NCBI GenBank assembly: GCA_004010935.1
Contig: CP026511.1
Span: forward strand, 496,001-560,000
Direction of reading: 5' to 3'
Length of the DNA stretch: 64,000 nucleotides
Source: Pseudomonadaceae bacterium SI-3
Lineage (GTDB): Bacteria > Pseudomonadota > Gammaproteobacteria > Pseudomonadales > Pseudomonadaceae
The position numbers and the translations under genes are program-made. Positions 1 through 8,527 of this stretch are shown one piece after another; position 1 is the first letter of the stretch; the number at the start of each line of letters is the position of its first letter. The notes under the pieces are model-generated. The model had not been told where the DNA came from. It ran no database searches and worked only from the letters and a program-made list of their open reading frames with translations.

Positions 1-482
1 AGCAGGTGGTCGGCGGCGTAGACCACCAATCCCGACGCCAGGCTGGCCTCCTCGGCATTGGCTCGTGGCACCAGCAGGGCGCGTCCTGCCTGGCGGGCCG
101 CGAGCGCGGCGGGCAACACGCCCTGTACCGGCCGCAGTGTGCCGGAAAGCGCCAGCTCGCCCAGGCATTCGAGCGTGTCCAGCCGGTCCGCAGGGATCTG
201 GCCACTCGCCGCCAATATGCCCAGCGCGATGGCTAGATCAAAGCGGCCACCATCTTTAGGCAAATCGGCTGGGGCAAGATTGAGCGTGATTCGTCGGGCC
301 GGGAAGTCGAAGCCGGACGTCAGGATCGCGCTGCGCACGCGGTCCTTGCTTTCCTTGACCGCCGTTTCCGGTAGGCCGACCAAGGCCAGCGAAGGCAGGC
401 CATTGGCAAGGTGCGCCTCCACCGTGACGGTGGGCGCTTCCACGCCGACCTGGGCACGGCTGTGGACAATTGCGAGGGACAT
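1..482 (-). CDS. comM: YifB/ComM family Mg-chelatase-like AAA+ ATPase, N-terminal part (cut by window edge)
   Basis: The first 160 codons of a minus-strand gene that runs off the left edge. The N-terminus begins MSLAIVHSRAQVGVEA and continues through GLPSLALVGLPETAVKES, typical of the YifB/ComM N-terminal domain that precedes the Mg-chelatase ATPase domain; the Walker motifs lie outside the window. Family knowledge: ComM is a hexameric branch-migration helicase that helps integrate incoming single-stranded DNA during natural transformation, and E. coli YifB is its orthologue. The start is the ATG at 482, 33 bp beyond the stop of the ubiK-like gene, which reads the same way and is probably co-transcribed. 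Nothing looks broken in the visible part. Confidence 0.9.
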   Translation of the reverse strand, partial: MSLAIVHSRAQVGVEAPTVTVEAHLANGLPSLALVGLPETAVKESKDRVRSAILTSGFDFPARRITLNLAPADLPKDGGRFDLAIALGILAASGQIPADRLDTLECLGELALSGTLRPVQGVLPAALAARQAGRALLVPRANAEEASLASGLVVYAADHL

Positions 483-515
483 CCGATCACTCCTTTGATC
501 GTGACGCCAGCCGGC

Positions 516-779
516 CTATTCGGACGCGGGTGGCGCGAGTTTCTCTTCCAGCTCGGCGACCTTGGCTTCGAGGGCTTCAAGTCTCGCCCGGGTGCGTGCA
601 AGCACGATCATCTGGCTGTCGAATTCTTCACGGCTGACCACATCGAGCTTGCTCAGCGCACCTTGCACGATGCCTTTGAGCTGGGCTTCGACTTCCGCGC
701 GGGGGAGGGGGTTTTCACCGCTGAATAGCCGCGAGGCCTGGGCGCCGACGGCGTCGAGAAAAGCTTTGGGTGGGAACAT
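516..779 (-). CDS. ubiK: UbiK-type ubiquinone biosynthesis accessory factor (BMFP/YqiC family)
   Basis: An 87-residue protein. The N-terminal half is amphipathic (FLDAVGAQASRLFSG). The C-terminal half, from about residue 50, is a heptad-rich coiled coil (RARLEALEAKVAELEEKL), which is the architecture of the YqiC/BMFP family. In E. coli UbiK binds UbiJ and helps the aerobic ubiquinone complex; it was also described as membrane-fusogenic. Start choice: ATG at 779 lies about 8 nt after an AGG on the minus strand, whereas the in-frame ATG at 785 is too close to it. It sits immediately upstream of yifB/comM on the same strand and faces away from the glnK promoter region. Confidence 0.88.
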   Translation of the reverse strand: MFPPKAFLDAVGAQASRLFSGENPLPRAEVEAQLKGIVQGALSKLDVVSREEFDSQMIVLARTRARLEALEAKVAELEEKLAPPASE

Positions 780-878
780 GAGCATTACCTGTTTCTGAGC
801 GACGCGCAGTGTAACACGGGCTATTCGACCGTCCTGCCGACACGCGTGCACGTTTGCGGGCATGCCGTTGCGGTGTCG

Positions 879-895
879 TGCACCGGCATGGTGCG
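879..895. promoter_or_regulatory. Putative NtrC-binding palindrome upstream of glnK
   Basis: A perfect inverted repeat, GCACC-GGCAT-GGTGC (880-894), matching the GCAC-N7-GTGC pattern of NtrC enhancer sites. Its centre (887) is about 110 bp upstream of the start point predicted from the sigma-54 promoter at 972-988, close to the classical NtrC position. A weaker half-matching site, GCAC-N7-GGCA, lies at 848-862. The rest of the 780-1174 gap shows no gene. Confidence 0.7.
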
Positions 896-971
896 CTATC
901 CGGGCGGGCGAGCCGTGATGTGGCCGCGCCCGCCCTTTGCGAAGCGCCTCACGCCGGGCATTGCAAAAAGC

Positions 972-988
972 TGGCATCGATTCTGCTT
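972..988 (+). promoter_or_regulatory. Sigma-54 (RpoN) promoter of the glnK-amtB-amtB operon
   Basis: The sequence TGGCATCGATTCTGCTT has GG at 973-974 and GC at 985-986 separated by exactly 10 bp, fitting the -24/-12 consensus TGGCAC-N5-TTGC with one or two mismatches. The predicted start point near 998 gives a leader of roughly 175 nt before the glnK ATG. With the upstream NtrC-like palindrome, this predicts induction under nitrogen limitation. Confidence 0.75.
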
Positions 989-1126
989 AGCTCCTCATGA
1001 CGCATGCACCAGCAGGTAGCGGTGCAAAGGCGATTCGGGACGTTTCGTCGGATCGGTTGATGGTGTCGGATGGTCGCTCGGCAACGCCGGCGCGTTACAA
1101 GAGCCAGACACTGCGCTTAGACTTGA

Positions 1127-1513
<387 letters not shown>

Positions 1514-1540
1514 CGGCCCGACGCGTAGCGCGCGTTTGAG

Positions 1541-1556
1541 CGGGCGGCAACGCCCG
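1541..1556 (+). other. Small GC hairpin between glnK and the first amtB
   Basis: CGGGCG-GCAA-CGCCCG, a 6-bp stem with a GNRA-type tetraloop, 28 nt after the glnK stop and without a following T-tract. It is more likely a transcript processing or stabilising element than a terminator. Function is inferred only. Confidence 0.4.
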
Positions 1557-1637
1557 ACACGTCGCCACGCACCGTCCGAGCATTTGCGATTGCCTGCCTA
1601 GCAGGCCTACGAACCCCCACGCCCCAGGAGTAAAACC

Positions 1638-2954
1638 ATGACTCTGCGAAAATTCGCAGGGCTAGGAGCCCTTTTGTCTCTGATAAGCCCAGGCATCGCC
1701 ATGGCGCAGGAGGCAACGCTTGATTCCGGCGATACGGCATGGATGCTTACGGCCACCGCGCTGGTGCTGTTCATGACGATTCCGGGCTTGGCGCTGTTCT
1801 ACGGCGGCATGGTCCGCTCTAAGAACATCTTGTCGGTGATGATGCAGTGCTTCGCCATCACCGGCCTGATGAGCATCCTCTGGATGGTCTACGGCTACAG
1901 CCTGGCTTTCGATACGACCGGCATGGAAGCGGGTGTTACCAACCTCAACTCCTTCGTTGGAGGCCTGGGTCGCGCCTTCCTCAGCGGCCTGACGCCTGAC
2001 AGCCTCACCGGTACCGTGCCGGAGAGTGTGTTCATCACCTTTCAGATGACCTTCGCCATCATCACCCCGGCGCTGATCGTCGGTGCGTTCGCCGAGCGCA
2101 TGAAGTTCTCCGCAATGCTGGTGTTCATGGGCGTCTGGTTCACGCTGGTCTACGCACCGATCGCGCACATGGTCTGGGGCGGCGATGGCGGCCTGATGTG
2201 GGACTGGGGTGTGCTTGATTTTGCGGGCGGCACCGTGGTGCACATCAATGCCGGTATTGCTGGCCTGGTGGCGTGCATCGTGCTCGGTAAGCGCAAAGGC
2301 TTCCCGACCACGCCGATGGCGCCGCACAACCTCGGCCTCACCCTGGTCGGCGCGGCGATGCTCTGGATCGGCTGGTTCGGTTTCAACGCCGGCTCCTCGC
2401 TGGCTGCTAACGGCACAGCCGGAATGGCCATGTTAGTGACCCAGATCGCAACCGCTGCGGCTGCGCTGAGCTGGATGTTCGCCGAGTGGCTCACTCACGG
2501 CAAACCCAGCGCCCTGGGCATCGCTTCGGGTGTCGTGGCCGGTCTGGTCGCCATCACACCAGCCGCCGGTACGGTCGGCCCGATGGGCGCGCTGATTATC
2601 GGTCTGGCCTCCGGCGTCATCTGCTTCTTCTGTGCAACCAGCCTGAAACGCAAGCTCGGTTACGACGACTCTTTGGACGCTTTTGGCGTGCACGGAGTCG
2701 GCGGCATCGTGGGTGCGTTGCTGACTGGCGTGTTCGCGGCCCCGGCACTGGGCGGCTTTGGTGAGGTGGAAAACATCGCACTGCAGCTGTGGATCCAGTT
2801 CAAGGGCGTGCTCTTCACCGTCGTCTACACCGCCATCGTCACCTTCGTGATCCTCAAGGTGATCGATGTGGTGATGGGGCTGCGGGTCACCGAAGAAGAA
2901 GAAACCATCGGCCTGGATCTCAGCCTGCACAACGAGCGCGGCTACAACCTGTAA
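1638..2954 (+). CDS. amtB: Ammonium transporter AmtB (first copy)
   Basis: 438 residues with a cleavable-type signal peptide (likely cut after AMA, residue 23) followed by the Amt fold with about 11 membrane helices. The channel residues align with E. coli AmtB: Asp194 (DFAGGTVVH), His202 and His352 (VHGVGG), each offset by +34. The cytoplasmic tail GLRVTEEEE at the end is the GlnK-contact region. AmtB is a trimeric inner-membrane channel for ammonium. The start ATG at 1638 follows CAGGAG. It is the second gene of the glnK operon. The next gene is a diverged paralogue without a signal peptide. Confidence 0.96.
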   Translation: MTLRKFAGLGALLSLISPGIAMAQEATLDSGDTAWMLTATALVLFMTIPGLALFYGGMVRSKNILSVMMQCFAITGLMSILWMVYGYSLAFDTTGMEAGVTNLNSFVGGLGRAFLSGLTPDSLTGTVPESVFITFQMTFAIITPALIVGAFAERMKFSAMLVFMGVWFTLVYAPIAHMVWGGDGGLMWDWGVLDFAGGTVVHINAGIAGLVACIVLGKRKGFPTTPMAPHNLGLTLVGAAMLWIGWFGFNAGSSLAANGTAGMAMLVTQIATAAAALSWMFAEWLTHGKPSALGIASGVVAGLVAITPAAGTVGPMGALIIGLASGVICFFCATSLKRKLGYDDSLDAFGVHGVGGIVGALLTGVFAAPALGGFGEVENIALQLWIQFKGVLFTVVYTAIVTFVILKVIDVVMGLRVTEEEETIGLDLSLHNERGYNL

Positions 2955-2965
2955 GCACACGGAGT

Positions 2966-2988
2966 GCGCCCGGAGCCAACCCGGGCGC
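2966..2988 (+). other. Intergenic hairpin between the two amtB genes
   Basis: GCGCCCGG-(7 nt)-CCGGGCGC, a perfect 8-bp stem 12 nt after the first amtB stop, followed by CTTAACC rather than a T-run. It could stabilise the upstream message or cause partial termination, so the second amtB may be expressed less than the first. Confidence 0.45.
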
Positions 2989-3034
2989 CTTAACCGAACA
3001 GCGCTGCGAGGCGCTCGGCAAAAGGTGATAAAAA

Positions 3035-4288
3035 ATGGATAGCACAGCTTTGATACCCGTCCAGTACGGACTCGACACCTTCTACTTCCTCATCTGCGGT
3101 GCGCTGGTGATGTGGATGGCGGCCGGTTTCTCCATGCTCGAAGCCGGTCTGGTTCGGGCGAAGAACACCGCCGAGATCCTGACCAAAAATATCGTGCTCT
3201 ACGCCGTGGCGTCGATCATGTACCTGCTGATCGGTTACTACATCATGTACTCCAGTCCGGACGGCGGCATCCTGCCGAGCCTGGGCTTTCTGATCGGTGA
3301 CGAGAACGCGGTGGACGTGGTCGCCGCAGGTGGTGAAGACGCACCGTATTACTCGACCCGTGCCGACTTCTTCTTCCAAGTGGTATTCGCCGCCACCTGC
3401 ATGTCGGTGGTCTCCGGCGCGGTGGCCGAGCGGATGAAGCTATGGGCGTTCATCGCCTTCGCGGTGGTAATGACGGGTGTGATCTACCCAGTGCAGGGTT
3501 TTTGGAAATGGGGTGGCGGCTTCCTCGATGCTGCCGGTTTCCTGGACTTCGCCGGCTCTGGTCTGGTGCACATGGCTGGTGCTTCGGCGGCCCTGGCAGG
3601 CGTGCTGCTGCTCGGCCCGCGTAAGGGCAAGTACGGTCCGAACGGTCAGATCAATGCGATCCCTGGCGCCAACCTGCCGCTGGCGACTTTGGGTGCGTTC
3701 ATCCTGTGGATGGGCTGGTTCGGCTTCAACGGCGGTTCGCAGCTGAAGATGAGCACCATCGAAGACGCGAACGCGGTGGCTCAGGTGTTCACCAACACCA
3801 ACATGGCGGCCGCTGGTGGCCTGGTCGCGGCATTGATTACCGCCCGTCTGCTGTTCGGCAAGTCCGACCTGACCATGGTCCTCAACGGTGCACTGGCCGG
3901 CCTGGTTGCCATTACCGCTGAACCCTTAACCCCGAGCGCGCTGCAGTCCGTATTGATCGGCGGTGTGGGCGGCGTACTGGTCGTGTTCAGCATCCTCGGC
4001 CTGGACAAACTCAAGCTTGACGATCCGGTCGGCGCCATTTCGGTGCATGGCGTTGTGGGTATGTGGGGGCTGCTAGCGGTGCCGCTGACCAATGCGGACG
4101 CGACATTCGGTGCGCAATTGCTAGGCCTGGTATCGATCTTTGCCTGGGTGTTCATTGCCAGCCTGATCGTGTGGGGCATCCTCAAAGCGGTCATGGGGCT
4201 GCGTGTGAGCGAAGAGGAAGAGTACGAGGGCGTCGACGTTGTCGAGTGCGGACTCGAGGCCTACCCCGAGTTCACCAACAAGCGTTGA
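3035..4288 (+). CDS. amtB2: Ammonium transporter AmtB (second copy)
   Basis: 417 residues. It begins with MDSTALIPVQYGLDTFYFL, without the signal peptide of the first copy, and has the same channel residues: Asp171 (DFAGSGLVHM), His179 and His338 (VHGVVG). The loop around residues 75-110 (DGGILPS to EDAPYYSTRADFF) is longer and unlike the first copy. The C-terminal tail is also longer and acidic (GLRVSEEEEYEGVDVVE). It is therefore an old paralogue, not a recent duplication. It is last in the glnK operon and closed by a strong terminator at 4305-4334. Tandem amt genes after glnK have been described in P. stutzeri. Confidence 0.95.
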   Translation: MDSTALIPVQYGLDTFYFLICGALVMWMAAGFSMLEAGLVRAKNTAEILTKNIVLYAVASIMYLLIGYYIMYSSPDGGILPSLGFLIGDENAVDVVAAGGEDAPYYSTRADFFFQVVFAATCMSVVSGAVAERMKLWAFIAFAVVMTGVIYPVQGFWKWGGGFLDAAGFLDFAGSGLVHMAGASAALAGVLLLGPRKGKYGPNGQINAIPGANLPLATLGAFILWMGWFGFNGGSQLKMSTIEDANAVAQVFTNTNMAAAGGLVAALITARLLFGKSDLTMVLNGALAGLVAITAEPLTPSALQSVLIGGVGGVLVVFSILGLDKLKLDDPVGAISVHGVVGMWGLLAVPLTNADATFGAQLLGLVSIFAWVFIASLIVWGILKAVMGLRVSEEEEYEGVDVVECGLEAYPEFTNKR

Positions 4289-4304
4289 TTTCTCCGCTGT
4301 CGAC

Positions 4305-4334
4305 AAGGGCGCCTCAGGGCGCCCTTTGTTTTTT
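4305..4334 (+). terminator. Rho-independent terminator of glnK-amtB-amtB2
   Basis: AAGGGCGCC-loop-GGCGCCCTT followed by TGTTTTTT, 17 nt after the second amtB stop. Confidence 0.9.
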
Positions 4335-4385
4335 CTGGCGCCGCGCTAGAATGCGCGCGTTCAGGAGCCGAAGGGGTCTTTGAGA

Positions 4386-4811
4386 ATGTGGCGACAGACA
4401 CTCATCACGCTGCGCCCGAGGTCGCGAGGCTTCCATCTGATAACCGACGAGCTGCTTGTACAACTGCCGGAACTGCAACAATGCGAGACCGGTCTGTTAC
4501 ACCTGTGGCTGCGTCATACCTCGGCTTCATTAACGGTTAACGAGAATGCCGACGGCGCAGTCCGGCGCGATTTCGAACGGTTTTTCAACCGTCTGGTACC
4601 GCAGGGCCAAGCTGGCTACGAACACGATTACGAAGGACCGGACGATCTACCGGCGCATTTCAAGGCGAGCCTGCTGGGTTGCCAGGTAAGTTTGCCCGTC
4701 AGCGAGGGGCGGCTGGCATTGGGGACCTGGCAGGGTATCTACATGGGTGAGCACCGGGATCAAGGTGGCGCCAGGCAGGTTCTGGCCACGTTGCACGGGA
4801 TGGCAAGTTGA
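4386..4811 (+). CDS. yjbQ: YjbQ / UPF0047 family protein
   Basis: 141 residues, full length for the family. The signature [13 protein letters not shown] (around residues 41-53) and the C-terminal [13 protein letters not shown] are both intact; these conserved histidine/asparagine-rich patches form the putative active site. Some family members were reported to have weak thiamine-phosphate synthase activity, but the physiological role is unsettled. ATG at 4386 has AAGGGG about 10 nt upstream; a TTG two codons earlier is too close to it. It stands alone between the amtB terminator and sutA. Confidence 0.87.
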   Translation: MWRQTLITLRPRSRGFHLITDELLVQLPELQQCETGLLHLWLRHTSASLTVNENADGAVRRDFERFFNRLVPQGQAGYEHDYEGPDDLPAHFKASLLGCQVSLPVSEGRLALGTWQGIYMGEHRDQGGARQVLATLHGMAS

Positions 4812-4884
4812 TTTTTTTTGGCGATGGCGAACAAAGCACATCGCTGGGCTATAACTTCCGCTTTGGCAAGGTACGAGGTTGAAC

Positions 4885-5220
4885 ATGAGCGACGAAGAAT
4901 TAGAACAAGACGATCTGGACACGAACGACGAGGACGAAGGCGAGGAGCTGCCTGCTGCCGATGACGGCGAAGCAGATAACAGCGCCGACGACGAAAGCAC
5001 CGACAGCGACCGTGCAGCGCCGACCAGTAAAAAGAAGGCCAAGGCGGTTGTGGTAGAAGAGCTGCCGAGCCTGGAAGCCAAGCAGAAGGAACGTGACGAG
5101 TTGGCTCGGGCAATGGAAGAGTTTCTGGCACGCGGGGGACGCGTACAGGAAGTCGAACCCAACGTGGTCGCCGATCCGCCCAAGAAGCCCGACAGCAAAT
5201 ACGGCAGTCGTCCTATCTAG
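4885..5220 (+). CDS. sutA: SutA-type RNA-polymerase-binding transcription regulator
   Basis: 111 residues in three parts. The N-terminal tail (1-45) is extremely acidic (EELEQDDLDTNDEDEGEE), the middle (about 48-85) is helical and Lys/Glu-rich (KKKAKAVVVEELPSLEAKQ), and the C-terminal part is short and proline/basic (PPKKPDSKYGSRPI). This is the layout of SutA of P. aeruginosa, which binds RNA polymerase and raises expression of ribosomal and housekeeping genes during slow growth. ATG 4885 is preceded by GAGG at 6 nt; a TTG two codons upstream is not needed. A convergent terminator hairpin follows. The identification rests on composition, end motifs and position beside the glnK and xerC regions. 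Confidence 0.85.
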   Translation: MSDEELEQDDLDTNDEDEGEELPAADDGEADNSADDESTDSDRAAPTSKKKAKAVVVEELPSLEAKQKERDELARAMEEFLARGGRVQEVEPNVVADPPKKPDSKYGSRPI

Positions 5221-5270
5221 GGTCGGAAGACTCGGGATTGGACGACGCGGCACCGGAAGGCGTGATTGCA

Positions 5271-5300
5271 ACAAAGCCCAGCACCTGTGTTGGGCTTTGT
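5271..5300. terminator. Hairpin terminator between convergent sutA and HAD hydrolase genes
   Basis: ACAAAGCCCA-(10 nt)-TGGGCTTTGT, a perfect 10-bp stem 51 nt after the sutA stop and 30 nt beyond the stop of the minus-strand hydrolase gene. It has A/T-rich arms but only a weak external T-run. It probably serves both directions. Confidence 0.7.
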
Positions 5301-5329
5301 CGTATCTGGGCTGCGGGGTCGTCGGCCGG

Positions 5330-6025
5330 TTATCGCCACCTTGCGAGCAGGGCGGGGAGCTCTGCCAGGCTGCGAACCTCGGCGTCGGGCTGGCCCTCTT
5401 GCTGCCACGCTTTGCTGCCTGGATTGAACCAGATGGCACGCATGCCGGCGCGCTGCGCACCACCGATATCGTCGTCAGGGTGATCGCCAATGTGCACCGC
5501 GTGCTCGGCAGCTACGCCCGCTCGCCCGAGCGCTTCCTGAAACGGCCGTGGGTCCGGCTTGCCGATCCCCAGGTCTTCTGCACACAAGGTGAACTGGAAA
5601 TAGTCGGCCAACCCCAGGCGTCGGACGTCCGCGTTGCCGTTGGTCAGCACGCCGAGCATGTAGTGATTGGCCAGATGCTCCAGGGTTGGGTGAACGTCAG
5701 GAAACAGGTCGATGGCGTGCCGCGCTTCGAGGAAGACTTCGAATGCCTGACTGGCAAGATCTCGGGCCTCGCCCTCCGGGTAGCCGGCGTCATGCAAGGC
5801 GTGGAAAAGGATGCGTCGACGCAGCTCGCTAATGCGGTGTTTCAGGCCGGGTTCGGATTCAACCAACATGCGGCGGATTGCAGCGAGCGACTCCACCGGA
5901 AACCCGCCCAGTCGAGGCGCATGCTGCCCGAGCCAGTCGCGGAGGCTGTTTTCTGCACTGTGAATGACTGGGCCGACATCCCACAGCGTGTCGTCGAGGT
6001 CGAAGGTAATCAGGCGAATGCTCAT
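5330..6025 (-). CDS. HAD-superfamily hydrolase
   Basis: 231 residues with all HAD motifs: DLDDT (nucleophile Asp9, acid/base Asp11), LTNGN (Thr128), KPDPRPF (Lys156) and GDHPDDD (Asp181, Asp185). The helical cap between motif I and II (residues 20-105) puts it in HAD subclass IA. The family hydrolyses small phosphorylated metabolites; the substrate cannot be read from sequence. In Pseudomonas the equivalent gene is regularly last in the lysA-dapF-xerC operon, as here. Its ATG overlaps the xerC stop by 4 bp, implying translational coupling. Confidence 0.88.
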   Translation of the reverse strand: MSIRLITFDLDDTLWDVGPVIHSAENSLRDWLGQHAPRLGGFPVESLAAIRRMLVESEPGLKHRISELRRRILFHALHDAGYPEGEARDLASQAFEVFLEARHAIDLFPDVHPTLEHLANHYMLGVLTNGNADVRRLGLADYFQFTLCAEDLGIGKPDPRPFQEALGRAGVAAEHAVHIGDHPDDDIGGAQRAGMRAIWFNPGSKAWQQEGQPDAEVRSLAELPALLARWR

Positions 6026-6921
6026 TGGTCGCTGCCTTGCTTGCGTTTGGCGCGTGGGTGCGCCTGGTCATAGACCTTGGCCAGGTGCTGGAAGTCCAGG
6101 TGGGTGTAGATCTGGGTGGTACCGATGTCGGCATGGCCGAGCAGCTCCTGCACCGAGCGCAGATCCTGGGAGGACTCCAGCATGTGACTGGCAAAGCTGT
6201 GCCTGAGCATGTGCGGGTGCAAGTGCTGACCCAGTTCACGCACGCCTGCCTGGCGCACCCGTAGCTGCACCGCTCGTGGACCCAGCCGGCGACCCTGCTG
6301 GCTGACGAACACGGCGCCATCCGGCGGATTGCTCAGCGCACGCACTGGCAGCCACGCTTCGAGGGCTTCGCGCGCTTTGCGGCCCATGGGCAGCACCCGT
6401 GCCTTGTTGCCCTTGCCTTGGACCTGAACCAGTCCCGCGGGCAGGTCCAGCTGGTCGAGGTTCAGCCCGACCAGCTCGGCCAGGCGCAACCCTGATGAAT
6501 AGAACAGCTCCAGCATCGCCTGATCACGATGACCGATGAAATCGTCTTCAACGCCGCCATCGAGCAACTGCATGGCTCGGTCGGTATCTAGCAAGCGCGG
6601 CAGGCGCCGTTCGCCCTTGGGTGCGGAAATGCCGGCAGCCGGATCATGGGCGCAGCGGCCCTCCTGGTTGAGATACCGATACAGCCCGCGTAGCGAGGAC
6701 AACAGCCGAGCGAGGCTGCGTCCGGACTGGCCGTGGCGATGCTGCTCGGCAATAAGCTGACGCACGTGCGGGCTTTTGAGTTGCCCCCATTCGGCCAGCC
6801 GCTGCTTTTCGCAGAAGGTGAGCACCTTGACCAGGTCGCGACGATAGCCGTCGAGGGTATGCGGCGATACCTGTCGCTCGGTGCGCAGGTGTTCGAAGTA
6901 GGCGTCTAGGTCGGTTTGCAT
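6022..6921 (-). CDS. xerC: Site-specific tyrosine recombinase XerC
   Basis: 299 residues. The N-terminal SAM-like core-binding domain spans residues 1-95. The catalytic domain has all conserved residues: Arg146, Lys170, His237, Arg240, His263 and nucleophile Tyr272 (TQIYTHLDF). XerC with XerD resolves chromosome dimers at dif during division. The setting inside the lptM-lysA-dapF-DUF484-xerC-HAD operon is the standard gamma-proteobacterial dapF-xerC arrangement, which separates it from integrases and from XerD. In P. aeruginosa the orthologue was named sss and linked to phase variation and root colonisation in related species. A 73-bp gap with an imperfect hairpin precedes it. Confidence 0.95.
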   Translation of the reverse strand: MQTDLDAYFEHLRTERQVSPHTLDGYRRDLVKVLTFCEKQRLAEWGQLKSPHVRQLIAEQHRHGQSGRSLARLLSSLRGLYRYLNQEGRCAHDPAAGISAPKGERRLPRLLDTDRAMQLLDGGVEDDFIGHRDQAMLELFYSSGLRLAELVGLNLDQLDLPAGLVQVQGKGNKARVLPMGRKAREALEAWLPVRALSNPPDGAVFVSQQGRRLGPRAVQLRVRQAGVRELGQHLHPHMLRHSFASHMLESSQDLRSVQELLGHADIGTTQIYTHLDFQHLAKVYDQAHPRAKRKQGSDQ

Positions 6922-6935
6922 GAGCGGCTTCCTGG

Positions 6936-6970
6936 GAGTGCCGGCTCGCCTAAGGCTGGGCCTGGCACTC
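6936..6970 (-). other. Imperfect hairpin between DUF484 gene and xerC
   Basis: GAGTGCC and GGCACTC arms (7 bp) enclose a GC-rich 21-nt loop in the 73-bp gap between the DUF484 gene and xerC. There is no T-tract. It may modulate read-through or mRNA processing within the operon. Confidence 0.35.
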
Positions 6971-6994
6971 AGCCGTAGCGGGTGGTCTGTGTTC

Positions 6995-7690
6995 TCAACG
7001 CACCGAGCGCAGTGGCGTGGAATAGGAGGGCAGTACGCGCGTCAGCACTTCGGCGATGTAACCGAGGAACAGGGTGCCCAGTGAACTCTTATAGTGCTGC
7101 GGGTCCACGCTCCCAATCGCCAGGATGCCCTGCTGCTGGTTCAGGGCGACCACCGCAGCCGAGCCGATGCTGCGACTTTCTTCTTCTCCAAAGAGAAAGG
7201 CGAGTTCGTGCGGGCGAAGCACACCACAGACTGTCTTGCCGCTGCCAAGCAATCCACTGATGGCTTGCTGGGCTTCGGCGCTGGTAACGCTGCGGCCGAC
7301 TGGCAGCGGCGTTTCACTGAACAGGATCAGGCTCACGAAGGGCACCTGGAACTCGTGCCGCAGGCTTTCATCCACCGCGCCGATAACTTCTTCCAGGCTG
7401 TTGGCATCCAGCAGATCGAGCACCAGCCGACGCGTCTTGTCGAACAGCCGATCATTGTCACGGGCCACGTCCATCAGATGCGACAAGCGATGGCGCATTT
7501 CAATGTTGCGCTCGCGCAGCAGCTTAACTTGCCGCTCGACCAGCGACACCGCGCCGCCAGGTAGGTGAGGGATGCGCAGTTCGGGAATCAACTCGTCGTG
7601 ATCGACAAAGAATTCCGGATGGGCTCGCAGATAGGCCGCGACGGCTTCTGCGTCGGGCAGCTGTGGCTTGTCCTGGTTTTGCTCGGTCAT
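6995..7690 (-). CDS. DUF484 family protein (GAF-like)
   Basis: 231 residues. Start [21 protein letters not shown] with the conserved HPEFFVDH box (about 29-36), a coiled-coil connector ([14 protein letters not shown]) and a C-terminal GAF-like domain ending in [24 protein letters not shown]484 proteins are found almost always between dapF and xerC, as here, and their function is unknown. The ATG at 7690 overlaps the dapF stop (ATGA). The small basic tail after LPSYSTPLR is unremarkable. Confidence 0.9.
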   Translation of the reverse strand: MTEQNQDKPQLPDAEAVAAYLRAHPEFFVDHDELIPELRIPHLPGGAVSLVERQVKLLRERNIEMRHRLSHLMDVARDNDRLFDKTRRLVLDLLDANSLEEVIGAVDESLRHEFQVPFVSLILFSETPLPVGRSVTSAEAQQAISGLLGSGKTVCGVLRPHELAFLFGEEESRSIGSAAVVALNQQQGILAIGSVDPQHYKSSLGTLFLGYIAEVLTRVLPSYSTPLRSVR

Positions 7691-8517
7691 AGGCGAACCT
7701 GTCCTTCGAATACGCGAACAGCGGGGCCGGTCATCATAACGGGGTGTCCAGCGCCTGCCCATTCAATGGACAGACGGCCACCTGGCAGATCGAGCTGCAC
7801 CGGAGAATCCATCCAGCCTTGTTGGATGGCAGCGACTGCCGCAGCGCAGGCGCCGGTCCCGCAGGCCTGGGTTTCGCCTGCGCCACGCTCCCAAACACGC
7901 AGCTTGGCGTGCTGACGATCGACCACCTGAATGAAACCGGCATTGACCCGCTGAGGAAAGCGCGAATGGTGCTCGATCTTCGGCCCGAGCTGGTGCACCG
8001 GAGCGTTATCGACATCCTCCACGCGCAGCACTGCATGGGGGTTGCCCATGGATACGGCCGCGATGTCCAGCTGCTGATCATCGACCTGAAGCGGATAACT
8101 CAAGGCTTGTTGATCGGCCTGGAAGGGGATCTCAGTCGGAATCAGGCGAGGCGGGCCCATGTCGACGCTGATCTGCCCGTCGGGCCGCACGATCAGCTCG
8201 ATAATGCCGCCCTTGGTCTCGACGCGGATTTGCCTTTTCATGGTCAGGCGCTTGTCCAGCACGAAGCGGGCAAAGCAGCGCGCGCCGTTACCGCATTGCT
8301 CCACTTCCGATCCGTCGGAGTTGAAGATGCGATAGCGGAAATCCACATCGGGGTTGTGCGGCGGCTCGACCAGCAGCAGCTGATCGAAGCCCACGCCGGT
8401 ATACCGGTCGCCCCATTGCTTGGCGTGCTTGGGTTGGATGTGCGCGTGCTGGCTGATCAGGTCGATGACCATGAAATCGTTGCCCAGGCCGTGCATCTTG
8501 GTAAAACGCAAAAGCAT
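7687..8517 (-). CDS. dapF: Diaminopimelate epimerase DapF
   Basis: 276 residues. Converts LL- to meso-diaminopimelate for lysine and peptidoglycan synthesis in the cytoplasm. The two catalytic cysteines are present as Cys75 (EQCGNGAR) and Cys219 (ACGTGACA), giving the PLP-independent two-base mechanism. The start ATG at 8517 gives the canonical [15 protein letters not shown]; longer readings add a Cys-rich sequence with no family match. It lies 10 bp after lysA and overlaps the DUF484 start by 4 bp. Confidence 0.97.
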   Translation of the reverse strand: MLLRFTKMHGLGNDFMVIDLISQHAHIQPKHAKQWGDRYTGVGFDQLLLVEPPHNPDVDFRYRIFNSDGSEVEQCGNGARCFARFVLDKRLTMKRQIRVETKGGIIELIVRPDGQISVDMGPPRLIPTEIPFQADQQALSYPLQVDDQQLDIAAVSMGNPHAVLRVEDVDNAPVHQLGPKIEHHSRFPQRVNAGFIQVVDRQHAKLRVWERGAGETQACGTGACAAAVAAIQQGWMDSPVQLDLPGGRLSIEWAGAGHPVMMTGPAVRVFEGQVRL

Positions 8518-8527
8518 CGTCGTGGCC

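Noticed and set aside
64..500. Truncation or frameshift of the yifB/comM gene
   Set aside because: The frame is open to the window edge; the end is missing only because the window stops.
4785..4825. T8 run after yjbQ as an intrinsic terminator
   Set aside because: The only pairing (TTGC/GCAA) is a 4-bp stem, too weak. sutA may be reached by read-through, but this is not established.
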